In this document: positions 18,537-28,300 of the stretch, piece after piece | Numbering within the stretch: position 1 is the stretch's first letter | Layout of the letters: every line of letters begins with the position of its first letter | DNA from: Rhodanobacter sp. DHB23 | GTDB lineage: Bacteria; Pseudomonadota; Gammaproteobacteria; Xanthomonadales; Rhodanobacteraceae | Assembly (NCBI RefSeq): GCF_014842975.1 | Contig: NZ_JACYXK010000029.1 | Coordinates: 62,001 to 126,000, forward strand | Reading direction: 5' to 3' | Length of the DNA: 64,000 nt | The notes under the pieces: model-generated | Databases searched by the model: none | What the model saw: only the letters and a program-made list of their open reading frames with translations | Told to the model about the DNA's origin: nothing | Made by a program: the position numbers and the translations under genes

Positions 18537-19000
18537 ACCACGACATCCCTCCCTTCAACAACCCCGCGCAGGAGCGCGAATGGCAGGCGCAGGAGCGCGC
18601 GCTGCACGCGGAGCGCCTTGGCCTCGACCCCTCGAACGGCGACGAACGCGTGCGCCGTTACCGCATGCTGGCGCGTGCATTGCGCGAACCCGTGCCATCG
18701 GCATTGCCGGACGACTTCGCGCGGCAGATGGCGGCGCGGGTCGCCGCTGCGCCGGCCCGTGGCGGAGCCGATGATTCGCGCATCGAATTCGTGCTGATGG
18801 GCGCGCTCGTCGCCGCCCTGGCCGTGGCGGCCGGCGTGGTGGTTGCCGACTATGGCAGTGCCTGGCTGCCCGCGTTCCGCCAACTGCTGCCTGCATCCGG
18901 CGCACCCGCGACGAGCTGGATACTGGCGCTGGGCAGTTGCCTGGGCGTGTCGTGGCTGCTGGGGTTGTGGCAAAAGCCGAGGCACGCCGCGACCGGCTGA
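18533..19000 (+). CDS. probable anti-sigma factor with two membrane helices
   Basis: A 155-residue protein whose ATG overlaps the sigma stop (ATGA). Residues 1-85 are soluble and helical, with DERVRRYRMLARALREPVPS and ALPDDFARQMAARVAA resembling the sigma-binding part of RpoE-type anti-sigma factors. Two hydrophobic helices follow (about residues 88-108 and 125-145) with a short loop between. There is no zinc-binding HxxxCxxC motif. The topology and coupling make an anti-sigma role likely, though the sensed signal is not evident. Confidence 0.65.
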   Translation: MNHDIPPFNNPAQEREWQAQERALHAERLGLDPSNGDERVRRYRMLARALREPVPSALPDDFARQMAARVAAAPARGGADDSRIEFVLMGALVAALAVAAGVVVADYGSAWLPAFRQLLPASGAPATSWILALGSCLGVSWLLGLWQKPRHAATG

Positions 19001-19045
19001 GCGCCGGATGATCGGCTACGCTTCATGGCCATAGCCGACCACCCT

Positions 19046-19177
19046 CGCGCCGGAGAACCCATGCACATCGAACCGATGGAGAGCCGCCTGGCGTCCTTCA
19101 GGGATTTCGCCAAGCACTACCTGATGATCGTGCTCAGCATCCTCACCGCGCTGGGGCTGGAGGCATGGATCGAGCAC
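19046..19177 (+). repeat. 132-bp direct repeat, copy 1
   Basis: Identical at 131 of 132 positions to 19822-19953. It covers the ribosome-binding site and the first 39 codons of the upstream paralog, that is the cytoplasmic tail and membrane helix. Confidence 0.9.
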
Positions 19178-19744
19178 GCGCACCACGCGCGTGCAGCCGA
19201 GGAAGCCAGCCAGCACATCCGCACCGAACTGCTGGCGAACCTGGCGGATATACGCAAATCGATCAAGACCAACGACCGGCTGATCACCCCGTTGCAGCAG
19301 CTCGACGCGACAGTCAGCGGGGACATCCGCGGCAACCTGCCTGCCGCGACGATCAATCAGCACATCCAGACGCAGAAGAATGCCTTCCAGCTCAGCATCA
19401 ACTGGCCGACTTTCTCCTCGCAATCCTGGGATGTGGCCGTAGCCAACCAGTCGGCCAGCTGGATCGATGATGCGCGGCTACGCCGCTATTCCCAGGCCTA
19501 CGCCGACCTGCGCGAAACCTCGAACTGGGTCTCGCACGACGGCATCGCCCTGCTCGACGTACCGGCCATGGAACGGCTGCGCACGCGCATCGACTTCGGC
19601 GCGCCCGTCGACCCGCTGGAGTTCGCCGGCACCGTGCGGCAGATGCTGCACACTTCGATGGAAACCCAGTCGCATCTCCAGCAACTGGAAAGCCATCTCG
19701 TCGACGCGCTCGGCAAGGAAGCGGAGAGCGGCGCGCACGACTGA
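19061..19744 (+). CDS. single-pass membrane protein, tandem paralog 1
   Basis: A 227-residue protein. Residues 1-16 are cytoplasmic (MHIEPMESRLASFRDF), residues 20-36 form a membrane helix (YLMIVLSILTALGLEAW), and the rest is a soluble helical domain with a likely coiled-coil (about residues 42-75) and the conserved patch VAVANQSASWIDDARLRRYS. GGAGA precedes the ATG by six bases. The next gene is a paralog with the same layout; their first 132 bp, including the ribosome-binding site, differ at one base only while the rest is well diverged. The layout recalls DUF6090-type proteins, but I cannot assign a family. Position after the sigma/anti-sigma pair suggests the operon may continue. Confidence 0.7.
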   Translation: MHIEPMESRLASFRDFAKHYLMIVLSILTALGLEAWIEHAHHARAAEEASQHIRTELLANLADIRKSIKTNDRLITPLQQLDATVSGDIRGNLPAATINQHIQTQKNAFQLSINWPTFSSQSWDVAVANQSASWIDDARLRRYSQAYADLRETSNWVSHDGIALLDVPAMERLRTRIDFGAPVDPLEFAGTVRQMLHTSMETQSHLQQLESHLVDALGKEAESGAHD

Positions 19745-19821
19745 ACGCACCGCAGGCCCCGGGCATGTCGCGCGCGGCAACCCCTTCGGGCAATCCGTTA
19801 CGCTTCACAGTCGACCAAGTC

Positions 19822-19953
19822 CGCGCCGGAGAACCCATGCACATCGAACCGATGGAGAGCCGCCTGGCGTCCTTCAGGGATTTCGCCAAGCACTACCTGA
19901 TGATCGTGCTCAGCATCCTCACCGCGCTGGGGCTGGAAGCATGGATCGAGCAC
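19822..19953 (+). repeat. 132-bp direct repeat, copy 2
   Basis: Second copy of the block at 19046-19177; the single difference is GAG versus GAA, a synonymous change in a Glu codon. Sequence identity drops sharply on the 3' side of the block. Confidence 0.9.
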
Positions 19954-20532
19954 ATGCACCACGCGCACGCGGCGGCCACGGCCAGTGCGCAGATCGAAAC
20001 CGAGATCCGGCAGAACCTGGCCGACATCGACACCGACATCGCCCACGACAACGCCCGCATGCAGTTCCTGGAAAAGCTGCGCGACCAGCTGCAGGCGGAC
20101 GTGGCATCGCATGCCGCGCCAGACACCATCCAGCAGCACATCCATCAGCTGGCACCCGAAGGCATCGATCTGGACTGGCGCTGGCCAGTGCTGCGCCGCG
20201 AGGCGTGGGACGTGACCGTGGCCAACCAGTCGGCGGGCTGGATCGCGGTCGACCGCCTGCGCAGTTATTCAGCGGTCTATGCCGCACAGGAAGCAAGCAC
20301 CCGGCTGATATTCATGGATGTGCCATCCATCTTCGACGGCCCGCAAATGCAGAACGTCCTCCTCGACGTACGTACCGGCGACTACCAGCCACGCGACCTG
20401 CTGCATGTCGTCAACCAGATGTGCGGCGTCGCCAGCGAAGCCACGCACGGCCTGCAGGCACTCGCGCAGCGGATCCATGCGGTGGTTCCGGATCTGGCAC
20501 CCGACTCCGGCATGCCTGCCGCAGCACATTGA
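19837..20532 (+). CDS. single-pass membrane protein, tandem paralog 2
   Basis: A 231-residue paralog of the preceding gene: the same N-terminal 39 residues with the membrane helix YLMIVLSILTALGLEAW, then a diverged helical domain with a likely coiled-coil and the conserved patch VTVANQSAGWIAVDRLRSYS. The C-terminal part also carries a short conserved core (LHVVNQMCGVASEATHGLQA). No enzymatic motif is seen and the function is unknown. The domain outside the membrane is the part that has diverged, which would fit different binding partners. A rho-independent terminator follows the stop. Confidence 0.7.
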   Translation: MHIEPMESRLASFRDFAKHYLMIVLSILTALGLEAWIEHMHHAHAAATASAQIETEIRQNLADIDTDIAHDNARMQFLEKLRDQLQADVASHAAPDTIQQHIHQLAPEGIDLDWRWPVLRREAWDVTVANQSAGWIAVDRLRSYSAVYAAQEASTRLIFMDVPSIFDGPQMQNVLLDVRTGDYQPRDLLHVVNQMCGVASEATHGLQALAQRIHAVVPDLAPDSGMPAAAH

Positions 20533-20545
20533 GGAACCACGCAAG

Positions 20546-20570
20546 AAGCCCGGCCGGAGCCGGGCTTTTT
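20546..20570 (+). terminator. rho-independent terminator
   Basis: Stem AAGCCCGGC (20546-20554) pairs with GCCGGGCTT (20559-20567) around a CGGA loop, followed by a T run. It ends the plus-strand paralog operon, and lies 17 bp from the stop of the converging lpdA gene. Confidence 0.85.
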
Positions 20571-20586
20571 GCGCAGGAGCGTGGTC

Positions 20587-22422
20587 CTACTTCTTCTTCG
20601 GGATGTAGAGGTCGGTGATGGTGCCCTCGAAGACCTCGGCCGCCATGCCCACCGATTCGCCCAGCGTCGGATGCGGGTGCACGGTGAGCGCGATGTCGGC
20701 GGCTTCGGCACCCATCTCCACGGCCAGCGCGATTTCGGAAATCAGGTCGCCCGCATTCACGCCGACCACCGCGCCGCCCACGATGCGGTGGGTTGCCTCG
20801 TCGAAGATCAGCTTGGTGAAACCCTCGGTGCGCGCGATGCCGATGGCACGGCCGGAGGCCGCCCACGGGAACTTGCCCACGCCGACCTTGAGGCCCTTCT
20901 CCTTGGCCTCGCGCTCGGTGACGCCCACCCAGGCCACTTCGGGATTGGTGAAGGCCACCGACGGGATCACGCGTGCATCGAAATGCGCCTTGTGGCCCGC
21001 CGCGACTTCCGCCGCCACGTGCGCCTCGTGCACCGCCTTGTGCGCCAGCATCGGCTGGCCGACGATGTCGCCGATCGCGAAGATGTGCGGCACGTTGGTA
21101 CGCAGCTGCGTGTCCACGTTGATGAAGCCGCGGTCGGTCACCGCCACGCCGGCCTTGTCCGCGCCGATCTTGTTGCCGTTGGGCGAGCGGCCCACCGCCA
21201 CCAGCACGCGGTCGAACACGCTGGTCTCGGGGATGCTCTCGCCTTCGTACTTGACCTCGATGCCCTTCTTGCCGGCCTTGGCCTCGGTCACCTTGGTCTT
21301 GAGGTGGATGCCCTTGAGCTTGCCGCCGAGGCGCTTGGCCAGCGGCTTGACGAGATCGGCATCGGCGCCTGGGATGATCTGGTCCATGAACTCGACCACG
21401 GTCACTTCGCTGCCTAGCGCGGCATACACCGTGGCCATTTCCAGGCCGATGATTCCGCCGCCGACGACCAGCAGCTTGCCGGGCACGTCCTTCATCTCCA
21501 GCGCGCCGGTGGAATCCATCACGCGCTCGTCGTCCCACGGGAACGCGGGCAGCTTCACCGACTGCGAGCCGGCGGCGATGATCGCCTGCGCGAAGCGGAC
21601 GAGCTTCACGCCTTCGGCCGTCTGGACTTCCATCTCGTGCGGCGACACGAAGCTGCCCGTGCCGACCACGGTGCGCACCTTGCGCTGCTTCGCCATGCCG
21701 GCGAGGCCCTTGGTGAGCTGGCCCACCACGCTGGCCTTGAAGTCGCGCAGCTTGGCTATGTCGAGCTTGGGCTTGCCGAAAGTGACGCCGTGCGCGGCCA
21801 TGGCTTCCGCCTCGTCGATCACCGCGGCGGCATGCAGCAGCGCCTTGGACGGGATGCAGCCCACGTTGAGGCAGACGCCGCCCAGCGTGTCGTAGCGCTC
21901 CACCAGCACGGTGTCGAGGCCGAGGTCGGCGGCGCGGAACGCGGCGGAGTAGCCGCCGGGGCCGGAGCCGAGGACGACTAGCTGGCACTCGATGTCGGCC
22001 GCTTTTCCAGTGGAAGCTGCCGCTTGCGGCGCGTTTGCCCCCTCTCCCCGCTGGGGAGAGGGTTGGGGAGAGGGAGCGGGGCTTGCGGAAGCGCCCGGCG
22101 AGACCGAACCCTCACCCCCGGCCCCTCTCCCGGAGGGAGAGGGGAGCGAGGCATCGGCCTTCGCAGGGGGAGGTGCAGCATCGGCGGTTTCGAGGACCAG
22201 GATCACCGCGCCCTCGGACACTTCGTCGCCGAGCTTGACCTTCATTTCCTTCACCACGCCGGCGGCGCTGGAGGGAATCTCCATGGTCGCCTTGTCCGAT
22301 TCCAGCGTGATGAGGCTTTGTTCCTTCGCCACCGTGTCGCCGGGCTTCACCAGCACCTCGATCACCGGCACGTTGTCGTGGCCGCCGATGTCGGGAACCT
22401 TGATTTCTATCGTGTTCGCCAT
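20587..22422 (-). CDS. lpdA: dihydrolipoyl dehydrogenase (E3) with N-terminal lipoyl domain
   Basis: A 611-residue flavoprotein, longer than usual E3 (about 475) because it carries a lipoyl domain. Residues 1-80 form that domain, with the modified lysine in ESDKATM (K44). Residues 92-130 form a linker encoded by an intergenic-type repeat. E3 begins at about residue 146: FAD-binding GSGPGG (152-157), redox disulfide GGVCLNVGCIPSK (C184, C189), NAD-binding VGGGIIGLEMA, and the catalytic pair H584-E589 in HPHPTLGES. It reoxidises lipoamide in the pyruvate and other 2-oxoacid dehydrogenase complexes. It lies downstream of aceF with a 108-bp spacer holding a palindromic element. Lipoyl-E3 fusions are known from several proteobacteria. 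Confidence 0.95.
   Translation of the reverse strand: MANTIEIKVPDIGGHDNVPVIEVLVKPGDTVAKEQSLITLESDKATMEIPSSAAGVVKEMKVKLGDEVSEGAVILVLETADAAPPPAKADASLPSPSGRGAGGEGSVSPGASASPAPSPQPSPQRGEGANAPQAAASTGKAADIECQLVVLGSGPGGYSAAFRAADLGLDTVLVERYDTLGGVCLNVGCIPSKALLHAAAVIDEAEAMAAHGVTFGKPKLDIAKLRDFKASVVGQLTKGLAGMAKQRKVRTVVGTGSFVSPHEMEVQTAEGVKLVRFAQAIIAAGSQSVKLPAFPWDDERVMDSTGALEMKDVPGKLLVVGGGIIGLEMATVYAALGSEVTVVEFMDQIIPGADADLVKPLAKRLGGKLKGIHLKTKVTEAKAGKKGIEVKYEGESIPETSVFDRVLVAVGRSPNGNKIGADKAGVAVTDRGFINVDTQLRTNVPHIFAIGDIVGQPMLAHKAVHEAHVAAEVAAGHKAHFDARVIPSVAFTNPEVAWVGVTEREAKEKGLKVGVGKFPWAASGRAIGIARTEGFTKLIFDEATHRIVGGAVVGVNAGDLISEIALAVEMGAEAADIALTVHPHPTLGESVGMAAEVFEGTITDLYIPKKK
22037..22144. repeat. GGGAGAGGGG-type palindromic element inside lpdA coding sequence
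   Basis: Two inverted half-elements: CCCCTCTCCCCGCTGGGGAG and its continuation GAGGGTTGGGGAGAGGG at the left, ACCCTCACCCCCGGCCCCTC and CCGGAGGGAGAGGGG at the right. The 108-bp length and arm order match the intergenic copies at 50000-50104 and 53382-53488. It is read in frame as lpdA residues of the lipoyl-E3 linker (SLPSPSGRGAGGEG and SPAPSPQPSPQRGEG). Confidence 0.85.
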
Positions 22423-22470
22423 GGGGAATCCTTGAATCTGGGAGGCGTGGGAGGTGGCGCCAAGGGCAGC

Positions 22471-22523
22471 CCCTCACCCCAACCCTCTCCCCCGTTCACC
22501 AATCTGTTGACGGGGGAGAGGGG
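22471..22523. repeat. GGGAGAGGGG-type palindromic element between aceF and lpdA
   Basis: CCCCTCACCCCAACCCTCTC at the left and ACGGGGGAGAGGGG at the right form a long stem around an A/T-richer loop (CACCAATCTGTTG). It lies in the 108-bp gap between the aceF stop and the lpdA start, where it could slow transcript decay or attenuate lpdA expression. Confidence 0.8.
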
Positions 22524-22530
22524 ATGAAAG

Positions 22531-24213
22531 TCAGAGCAAGAGCCGGCGAATGTCGCCAAGCTGCTTGGCCACGAAGGCGGCGAAGCGGGCGGCGAGCGCG
22601 CCGTCGATCACGCGGTGGTCGTAGGAGAGCGACAGCGGCAGGATCAGCCGCGGCGCGAATTCCTTGCCGTTCCACACCGGCTTGATCGCCGACTTGGAGA
22701 CGCCGAGGATCGCCACTTCCGGCGCGTTGACGATCGGCGTGAAGCTGGTGCCGCCGATGCCGCCCAGCGAGCTGATCGAGAAGCAGCCGCCGGACATGTC
22801 GTTCGGCCCCAGCTTCTTGTCGCGCGCCTTCTTGGAGATCTCGCCCAGCTCGCGGGCGAGGTCGAGCAGGCCCTTCTTGTCGACGTCGCGGATCACCGGC
22901 ACCACCAGGCCGTCCGGCGTGTCCACCGCGATGCCGACGTGGTAGTACTTCTTGAGGATCAGCTTCTCGCCGGTCTCGTCCAGCGAGGCGTTGAACTGCG
23001 GGAACTCCTTCAGCGCCGCCACCACCGCCTTCATCTGGAACACCAGCGGGGTGATCTTGAGGTCCTTGTTCTCCTCGCCGAGCTTCTTGCGGAAGGCTTC
23101 CAGCTCGGTGATGTCGGCGTCCTCGTGCTGGGTGACGTGCGGGATCATCGCCCAGTTGCGCGCGAGGTTGGCGCCGGAGATCTTCTGGATGCGCGAAAGC
23201 GGCTTCTCCTCGACCGCGCCGAACTTGCTGAAGTCCACCTTCGGCCACGGCAGCAGGTTGAGCCCGCCGCCGCCGGCGACGGCCGCGCCGCCCTGCACCG
23301 GCCGCGCGCCCGAGGCCAGCGCGTGCTTGACATAGGCACTGATGTCCTCGCGCACGATGCGGCCGCCGCGCGCGCTGCCCTTCACTTGCTGGATGTCCAC
23401 GCCCAGCTCGCGCGCGAAGGCGCGCACCGCGGGGCTGGCGTAGGGCGCATCGCCCGGCATCACGATGTTGGCGTCGAACGGCGGACGCACCTGCGGCGGC
23501 ACGTCGCCTTCCGGCGGGTTGCCGGGCAGCACGCTGCGGCCGCCCTGCGGCGCGGGCTTTTCTTCCGCCTTCGGGGTCGGAGCGGGCACGGGAGCCGGTG
23601 CCGCGGGTGCCGGGGCAGCAGCGCCTTCGGCCTCGATCAACGCGATCAGCGCGCCTTCGGAAACCTCGTCGCCCAGCTTCAGCTTCATTTCCTTGACCAC
23701 GCCGGCGAACGGCGCGGGGACTTCCATCGTGGCCTTGTCCGATTCCAGCGTGACCAGGCCCTGGTCCTTGGCGACGTGGTCGCCCACCTTCACCAGCACC
23801 TCGATCACCGGCACGCCGCTGTGGCCGCCGATGTCGGGCACGCGCGCTTCGCGCACGCCACCACTTGCGGCGGCCTGGGGCGCAGGCGCGGATACGGCGG
23901 CGGCCGGGGCGGGGCTGGCTGCAGCGGCCGGCTGCGGAGCGGGCGCAGGCGAAGGGGCGGGCGCAGCGGCGGCGCCCTCGGCCTCGATCAGCGCGATCAC
24001 CGCACCCTCGGAAACCTCCTGCCCCAGCTTCACCTTCACTTCCTTCACGATGCCCGCGAACGGCGCCGGCACTTCCATGGTGGCCTTGTCCGATTCCAGC
24101 GTGATCAGGCTCTGCTCCTTCTCCACGCGGTCGCCGGGTTTGATCAGCACCTCGATCACCGGCACGTTGTCGTGGCCGCCGATGTCGGGTACGCGGGCTT
24201 CTTGGATGGCCAT
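22531..24213 (-). CDS. aceF: pyruvate dehydrogenase E2, dihydrolipoyllysine acetyltransferase
   Basis: A 560-residue protein. Two lipoyl domains lie at residues 1-80 (lysine K43 in ESDKATM) and 120-195 (K160 in the same motif), separated by Ala-Pro-rich flexible linkers. The peripheral subunit-binding domain lies at about 257-294 ([20 protein letters not shown]). The catalytic acetyltransferase domain ends with the active-site motif SYDHRVIDG (H533, D537). It forms the core of the pyruvate dehydrogenase complex and passes acetyl groups from E1 to CoA. The ATG at 24213 has GGAGA upstream; the frame extends far further but that is noncoding. lpdA follows on the same strand; aceE lies about 19 kb away. 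Confidence 0.95.
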   Translation of the reverse strand: MAIQEARVPDIGGHDNVPVIEVLIKPGDRVEKEQSLITLESDKATMEVPAPFAGIVKEVKVKLGQEVSEGAVIALIEAEGAAAAPAPSPAPAPQPAAAASPAPAAAVSAPAPQAAASGGVREARVPDIGGHSGVPVIEVLVKVGDHVAKDQGLVTLESDKATMEVPAPFAGVVKEMKLKLGDEVSEGALIALIEAEGAAAPAPAAPAPVPAPTPKAEEKPAPQGGRSVLPGNPPEGDVPPQVRPPFDANIVMPGDAPYASPAVRAFARELGVDIQQVKGSARGGRIVREDISAYVKHALASGARPVQGGAAVAGGGGLNLLPWPKVDFSKFGAVEEKPLSRIQKISGANLARNWAMIPHVTQHEDADITELEAFRKKLGEENKDLKITPLVFQMKAVVAALKEFPQFNASLDETGEKLILKKYYHVGIAVDTPDGLVVPVIRDVDKKGLLDLARELGEISKKARDKKLGPNDMSGGCFSISSLGGIGGTSFTPIVNAPEVAILGVSKSAIKPVWNGKEFAPRLILPLSLSYDHRVIDGALAARFAAFVAKQLGDIRRLLL

Positions 24214-24441
24214 GGTGTCTCCTGGGGATGGCGAAGGCAGACCGCGAGGGGGACAGGAAGCGGCCGCAAGACTTGCATGATAGCGAACGAGGCATCCGGC
24301 GGAAGCACTACTTTCGCCGCGCCCGCACATGCGCATACGTATGCAATGCGCGAGCGCCCTCCCCCGTGACCTGCAGCCCATGCACGGCCCCGCCCGGCTG
24401 GCCCACACTGCACTGGCCAGCCCATGGAACCAGGCCACCCA

Positions 24442-25326
24442 ATGCTCAGCATCAGCCACCTGTCCAAGACCTACGCCAACGGCGTGCGCGCGCTGCGCGA
24501 CATCTCGCTGGAGATCCCCAACGGCATGTTCGGCCTGCTGGGGCCGAACGGCGCGGGCAAGTCCTCGCTGATGCGCACCATCGCCACCCTGCAGGAGCCG
24601 GACGAAGGCAGCATCCGGCTGGACGGGCTGGACCTGCTGGCCGACAAGGAGGCCACCCGCCGCCTGCTCGGCTACCTGCCGCAGGAATTCGGCGTGTACC
24701 CGAAGGTTTCCGCGGAGGCGATGCTGGACCACTTCGCGGTGCTCAAGGGCGTCACCGCCCGGGGCGAGCGGCGCGAGCTGGTGGAGGCGCTGCTGCGCCA
24801 GGTGAACCTGTGGGACGTGCGCCGGCGCAAGCTGGGCACCTATTCCGGCGGCATGCGCCAGCGCTTCGGCATCGCCCAGGCGCTGATCGGCGACCCGCGG
24901 CTGGTGATCGTGGACGAGCCCACCGCCGGCCTCGATCCGGAGGAACGCAACCGCTTCCTGAACCTGCTGGCCGAGATCGGCGAGCGCGTGGTGGTGATCC
25001 TCTCCACCCACATCGTCGAGGACGTCACCGACCTCTGCCAGCGCATGGCCATCATCGGCCAGGGCCAGGTGCTGCTCGCCGGCGAGCCGCTCGAGGCGAT
25101 CCGTGCGCTGGAGGGCAGGGTCTGGCGGCGCAGCATCGACAAGGCCGAGCTGGACGGCTACCGCGCCCGCATGAACATCCTCTCCACCCGCCTCGCCGGC
25201 GGCCGCACCCTGCTGCACGTGCTGGCCGACGAACGGCCCGAGGCGGGCTTCGAACCGGTGGCGCCGGACCTGGAAGACGTCTACTTCGGCCGCCTGCGCG
25301 CGCAGGCCACCACCCGCGCGGCCTGA
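24442..25326 (+). CDS. ABC transporter ATP-binding protein of the M1-permease system
   Basis: A 294-residue ATPase (an upstream ATG at 24424 would add six residues). Walker A is [20 protein letters not shown], the Q-loop region is [15 protein letters not shown], the signature is [15 protein letters not shown], Walker B is [15 protein letters not shown], and the H-loop is [13 protein letters not shown]. The C-terminus ([18 protein letters not shown]) is typical of ATPases partnering ABC-2 permeases. The permease-peptidase gene starts 14 bp downstream, so the two proteins form one transporter. Confidence 0.88.
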   Translation: MLSISHLSKTYANGVRALRDISLEIPNGMFGLLGPNGAGKSSLMRTIATLQEPDEGSIRLDGLDLLADKEATRRLLGYLPQEFGVYPKVSAEAMLDHFAVLKGVTARGERRELVEALLRQVNLWDVRRRKLGTYSGGMRQRFGIAQALIGDPRLVIVDEPTAGLDPEERNRFLNLLAEIGERVVVILSTHIVEDVTDLCQRMAIIGQGQVLLAGEPLEAIRALEGRVWRRSIDKAELDGYRARMNILSTRLAGGRTLLHVLADERPEAGFEPVAPDLEDVYFGRLRAQATTRAA

Positions 25327-25340
25327 CGGACGGACCCGCC

Positions 25341-28300
25341 ATGTTCTTCGAGATCCTCCGCTTCGAACTGCGCCAGCAGCTGAAGGCGCCGCTGTTCTGG
25401 ATCATCGCCGCGGTGTTTGCGGCGCTGGCCTTCGTGCTCACCTGCACCGACGCGGTGATGGCGGGAGGCGCCAGCGGCAACGTGCTGCGCAACGCCCCGC
25501 TGGTGATCGTGCGCCTGCTCAACGCGCTCGCGCCGCTGTGCATGCTGTTGGCCGCCGCCTTCGTGGCTGGCGCCGCGCTGCGCGATTTCGACCTCGGCAC
25601 CGCCGAGCTGGTGTTCTCCACGCCGCTGCGCAAGCGCGACTACCTGGGCGGGCGTTTCGCCGCGGGCCTGCTGGTGATGGCGGCGATCATGCTGCTGTGC
25701 GCGCTGGCGCTGGCCGCGGGCGGCAGCATGCCGTGGATCGACGCGGCACGGCTGGGCCCGCCGGACTGGCGCGGCTACGCGTGGGGGTTCGGCGTGCTGG
25801 TGCTGCCCAACCTGCTGTTCATCGCCGCGGCGCTGTTCCTGCTCGCCACCGCCACGCGTTCGCTGCTGGCCACGCTGATCGGCGTCATCGCCTTCATCGT
25901 GCTGCTGTCCATCGCCCGGCTGCTCACGCAGGACGTGAACCACTACACGCTGGCGGCCATCCTCGATCCGTTCGGCAGCCGCACGCTGCAGATCGTCACG
26001 CGCTACTGGGCGCCGGAGCAGACCAACCACCAGTTGCCATCGCTGGATGGCCTGCTGCTGTTCAACCGGCTGCTGTGGGTCGGCGTCTCCGCGGTGCTGG
26101 CCGGCACCGCGTTCGCGCTGTTCCGCACGGACCGCGAGGGCATCCGGCTGCGCCGCCGCGCGAAACGCGCCGAACCGCCGATGCTGCGCCCCGCCTTCAT
26201 GGCCAGTTCGATGGACCTGCCCAAGGTGCGACTGGCCAGCAACTGGCGCGCACGACTGGTCCAGCTGCGGCAACTGACGACGTTCGAGACATGCAGCGTG
26301 CTGCGCGGCGTGCCGTTCCTGGTGATGGTGGTGTTCGGCCTGGTCAACCTGGCGTTCGCGCTGGCGCTGAGCGGGCGCATCTACGGCACCGCCACCTACC
26401 CGGTGACGCACAGCGTGCTGGACATGGTCGTCGGCGGCACGCACTGGCTGCTGTACGTGATCGTGATGTTCTACGCCGGCGAACTGGTGTGGCGCGAGCG
26501 CAGCCAGCACAGCGCCGAGGTGAGCGACGCGTTCCCGCTGCCCGACTGGATCGCGCTGGCCGCCAAGCTGGGCGCGCTGCTGGCGGTGATCGCGCTGTAC
26601 ATGCTCGCCGGCGCGGTGTTCGGCATCGGCTGGCAGCTGGGCCACGGCTACACGCACATCGAGCCCGGGCTTTATCTCGGCACGCTGGCGCTGCAGGCGA
26701 TTCCGCTGGTGCTGCTGGCGGTGCTGGCGCTGTTCCTGCAGGTGGCCACCAACAACCGCTACGTGGGCTACCTGCTGGTGATCGTCTGGTTCGTCAGCCA
26801 GCTCGCCCTGCCGTGGCTGCACTGGGACCACAACCTGTACAACTACGCCAGCGCGCCCGACGTGCCGTATTCGGACCTGAACGGCTTCGGCCATTTCCTG
26901 GTCGGCGCACTGTGGTTCTACGCCTACTGGGCCTGCCTGGCGCTGGCGCTGCTGGTGCTGGCCGCGCTGCTGTGGGTGCGCGGCACCGGGACCGGCTGGG
27001 CGGAGCGGCTGCGCGAGGCCCGCGCGCGCCTGCACCCGGCCCTGGCAGTGGTCCTGGCCTGCTCGCTGCTGGGTTTCGCCGGCCTCGGCGGCTGGATCTT
27101 CTACAACACCAACGTGCTCAACCACTACCAGAACGGCACCGCGCGGCAGCGCGAGCACGCCGACTACGAGAAGCAGTACGCGAAGTACGCCGACCTGCCG
27201 CAACCGCGCATCACCGCGGTGAAGGCCGAGGTGGACATCCACCCGTACCGGCGGCAACTGCATATCCATGCGCACTACACCCTGGTCAACAAGCACGACG
27301 TGCCGGTGACCGAGCTGCTGGTGAACTACGCCGACGGCTTCGAGCCGAAGACGCTCGCGTTCGCGCCGCACGACACGACGAGCTTCGACCACCGCCTCGG
27401 CGTGGCCATCTACAAGCTCAGGACGCCGCTGGCGCCCGGCGCATCGATGCCGTTCGACTTCGACCTCGACTACGCCCCCGGAGGCTTCACCAACGGCACC
27501 GGGGAGACCTTCCTGGTGCACAACGGCAGCTTCTTCAACAGCGCGGTGCTGCCGCACTTCGGCTACCAGACCGATGGGCAGCTCACCGACCGCAACGACC
27601 GCCGGAAGTATGGCCTGAAGCCCAACGTACCGCGCATGCCGCCGCTGGGCGACGAAAAGGCGCGCGCCAACACCTACATCGCCAACGACGCGGACTGGAT
27701 AGCTTTCGACACCACCGTCTCCACCGCCGCCGACCAGATCGCGCTGGCCCCCGGCACGCTGGTGAAGGAATGGACGCAGGGCGACCGCCGCTACTTCCAC
27801 TACACGATGCAGCAGCCGATGCTGCCGTTCTACGCGTACCTGTCCGCGCGCTACGCGGTGAAGACCGTGGACTGGAAGGGCGTGGCCATCTCGGTCTACT
27901 ACAACCCCGACCACGCCTGGAACGTGGACCGCATGATCGCCAGCGTGAAGGACTCGCTTGACTACTACGACGCCCACTACACGCCCTACCAGTTCAGGCA
28001 GCTGCGCATCGTGGAGTTCCCCGGCTACGCCTCGTTCGCGCAGAGCTTCGCCAACACCATCCCGTTCTCGGAATCGATCGGCTTCATCGCCGACCTGCGC
28101 GACCCCAGCCAGATCGACTACGTGTACTACGTGACCGCGCACGAAGTGGCGCACCAGTGGTGGGCGCACCGCGTGATCGGCGCGGACATGCAGGGCTCGA
28201 CCATGCTGAGCGAATCGCTGGCGCAATACAGCGCGCTGATGGTGATGAAGCACAAATACGGCGCCGACCAGATGCGCAAGTTCCTCAAGTACGAGCTGGA

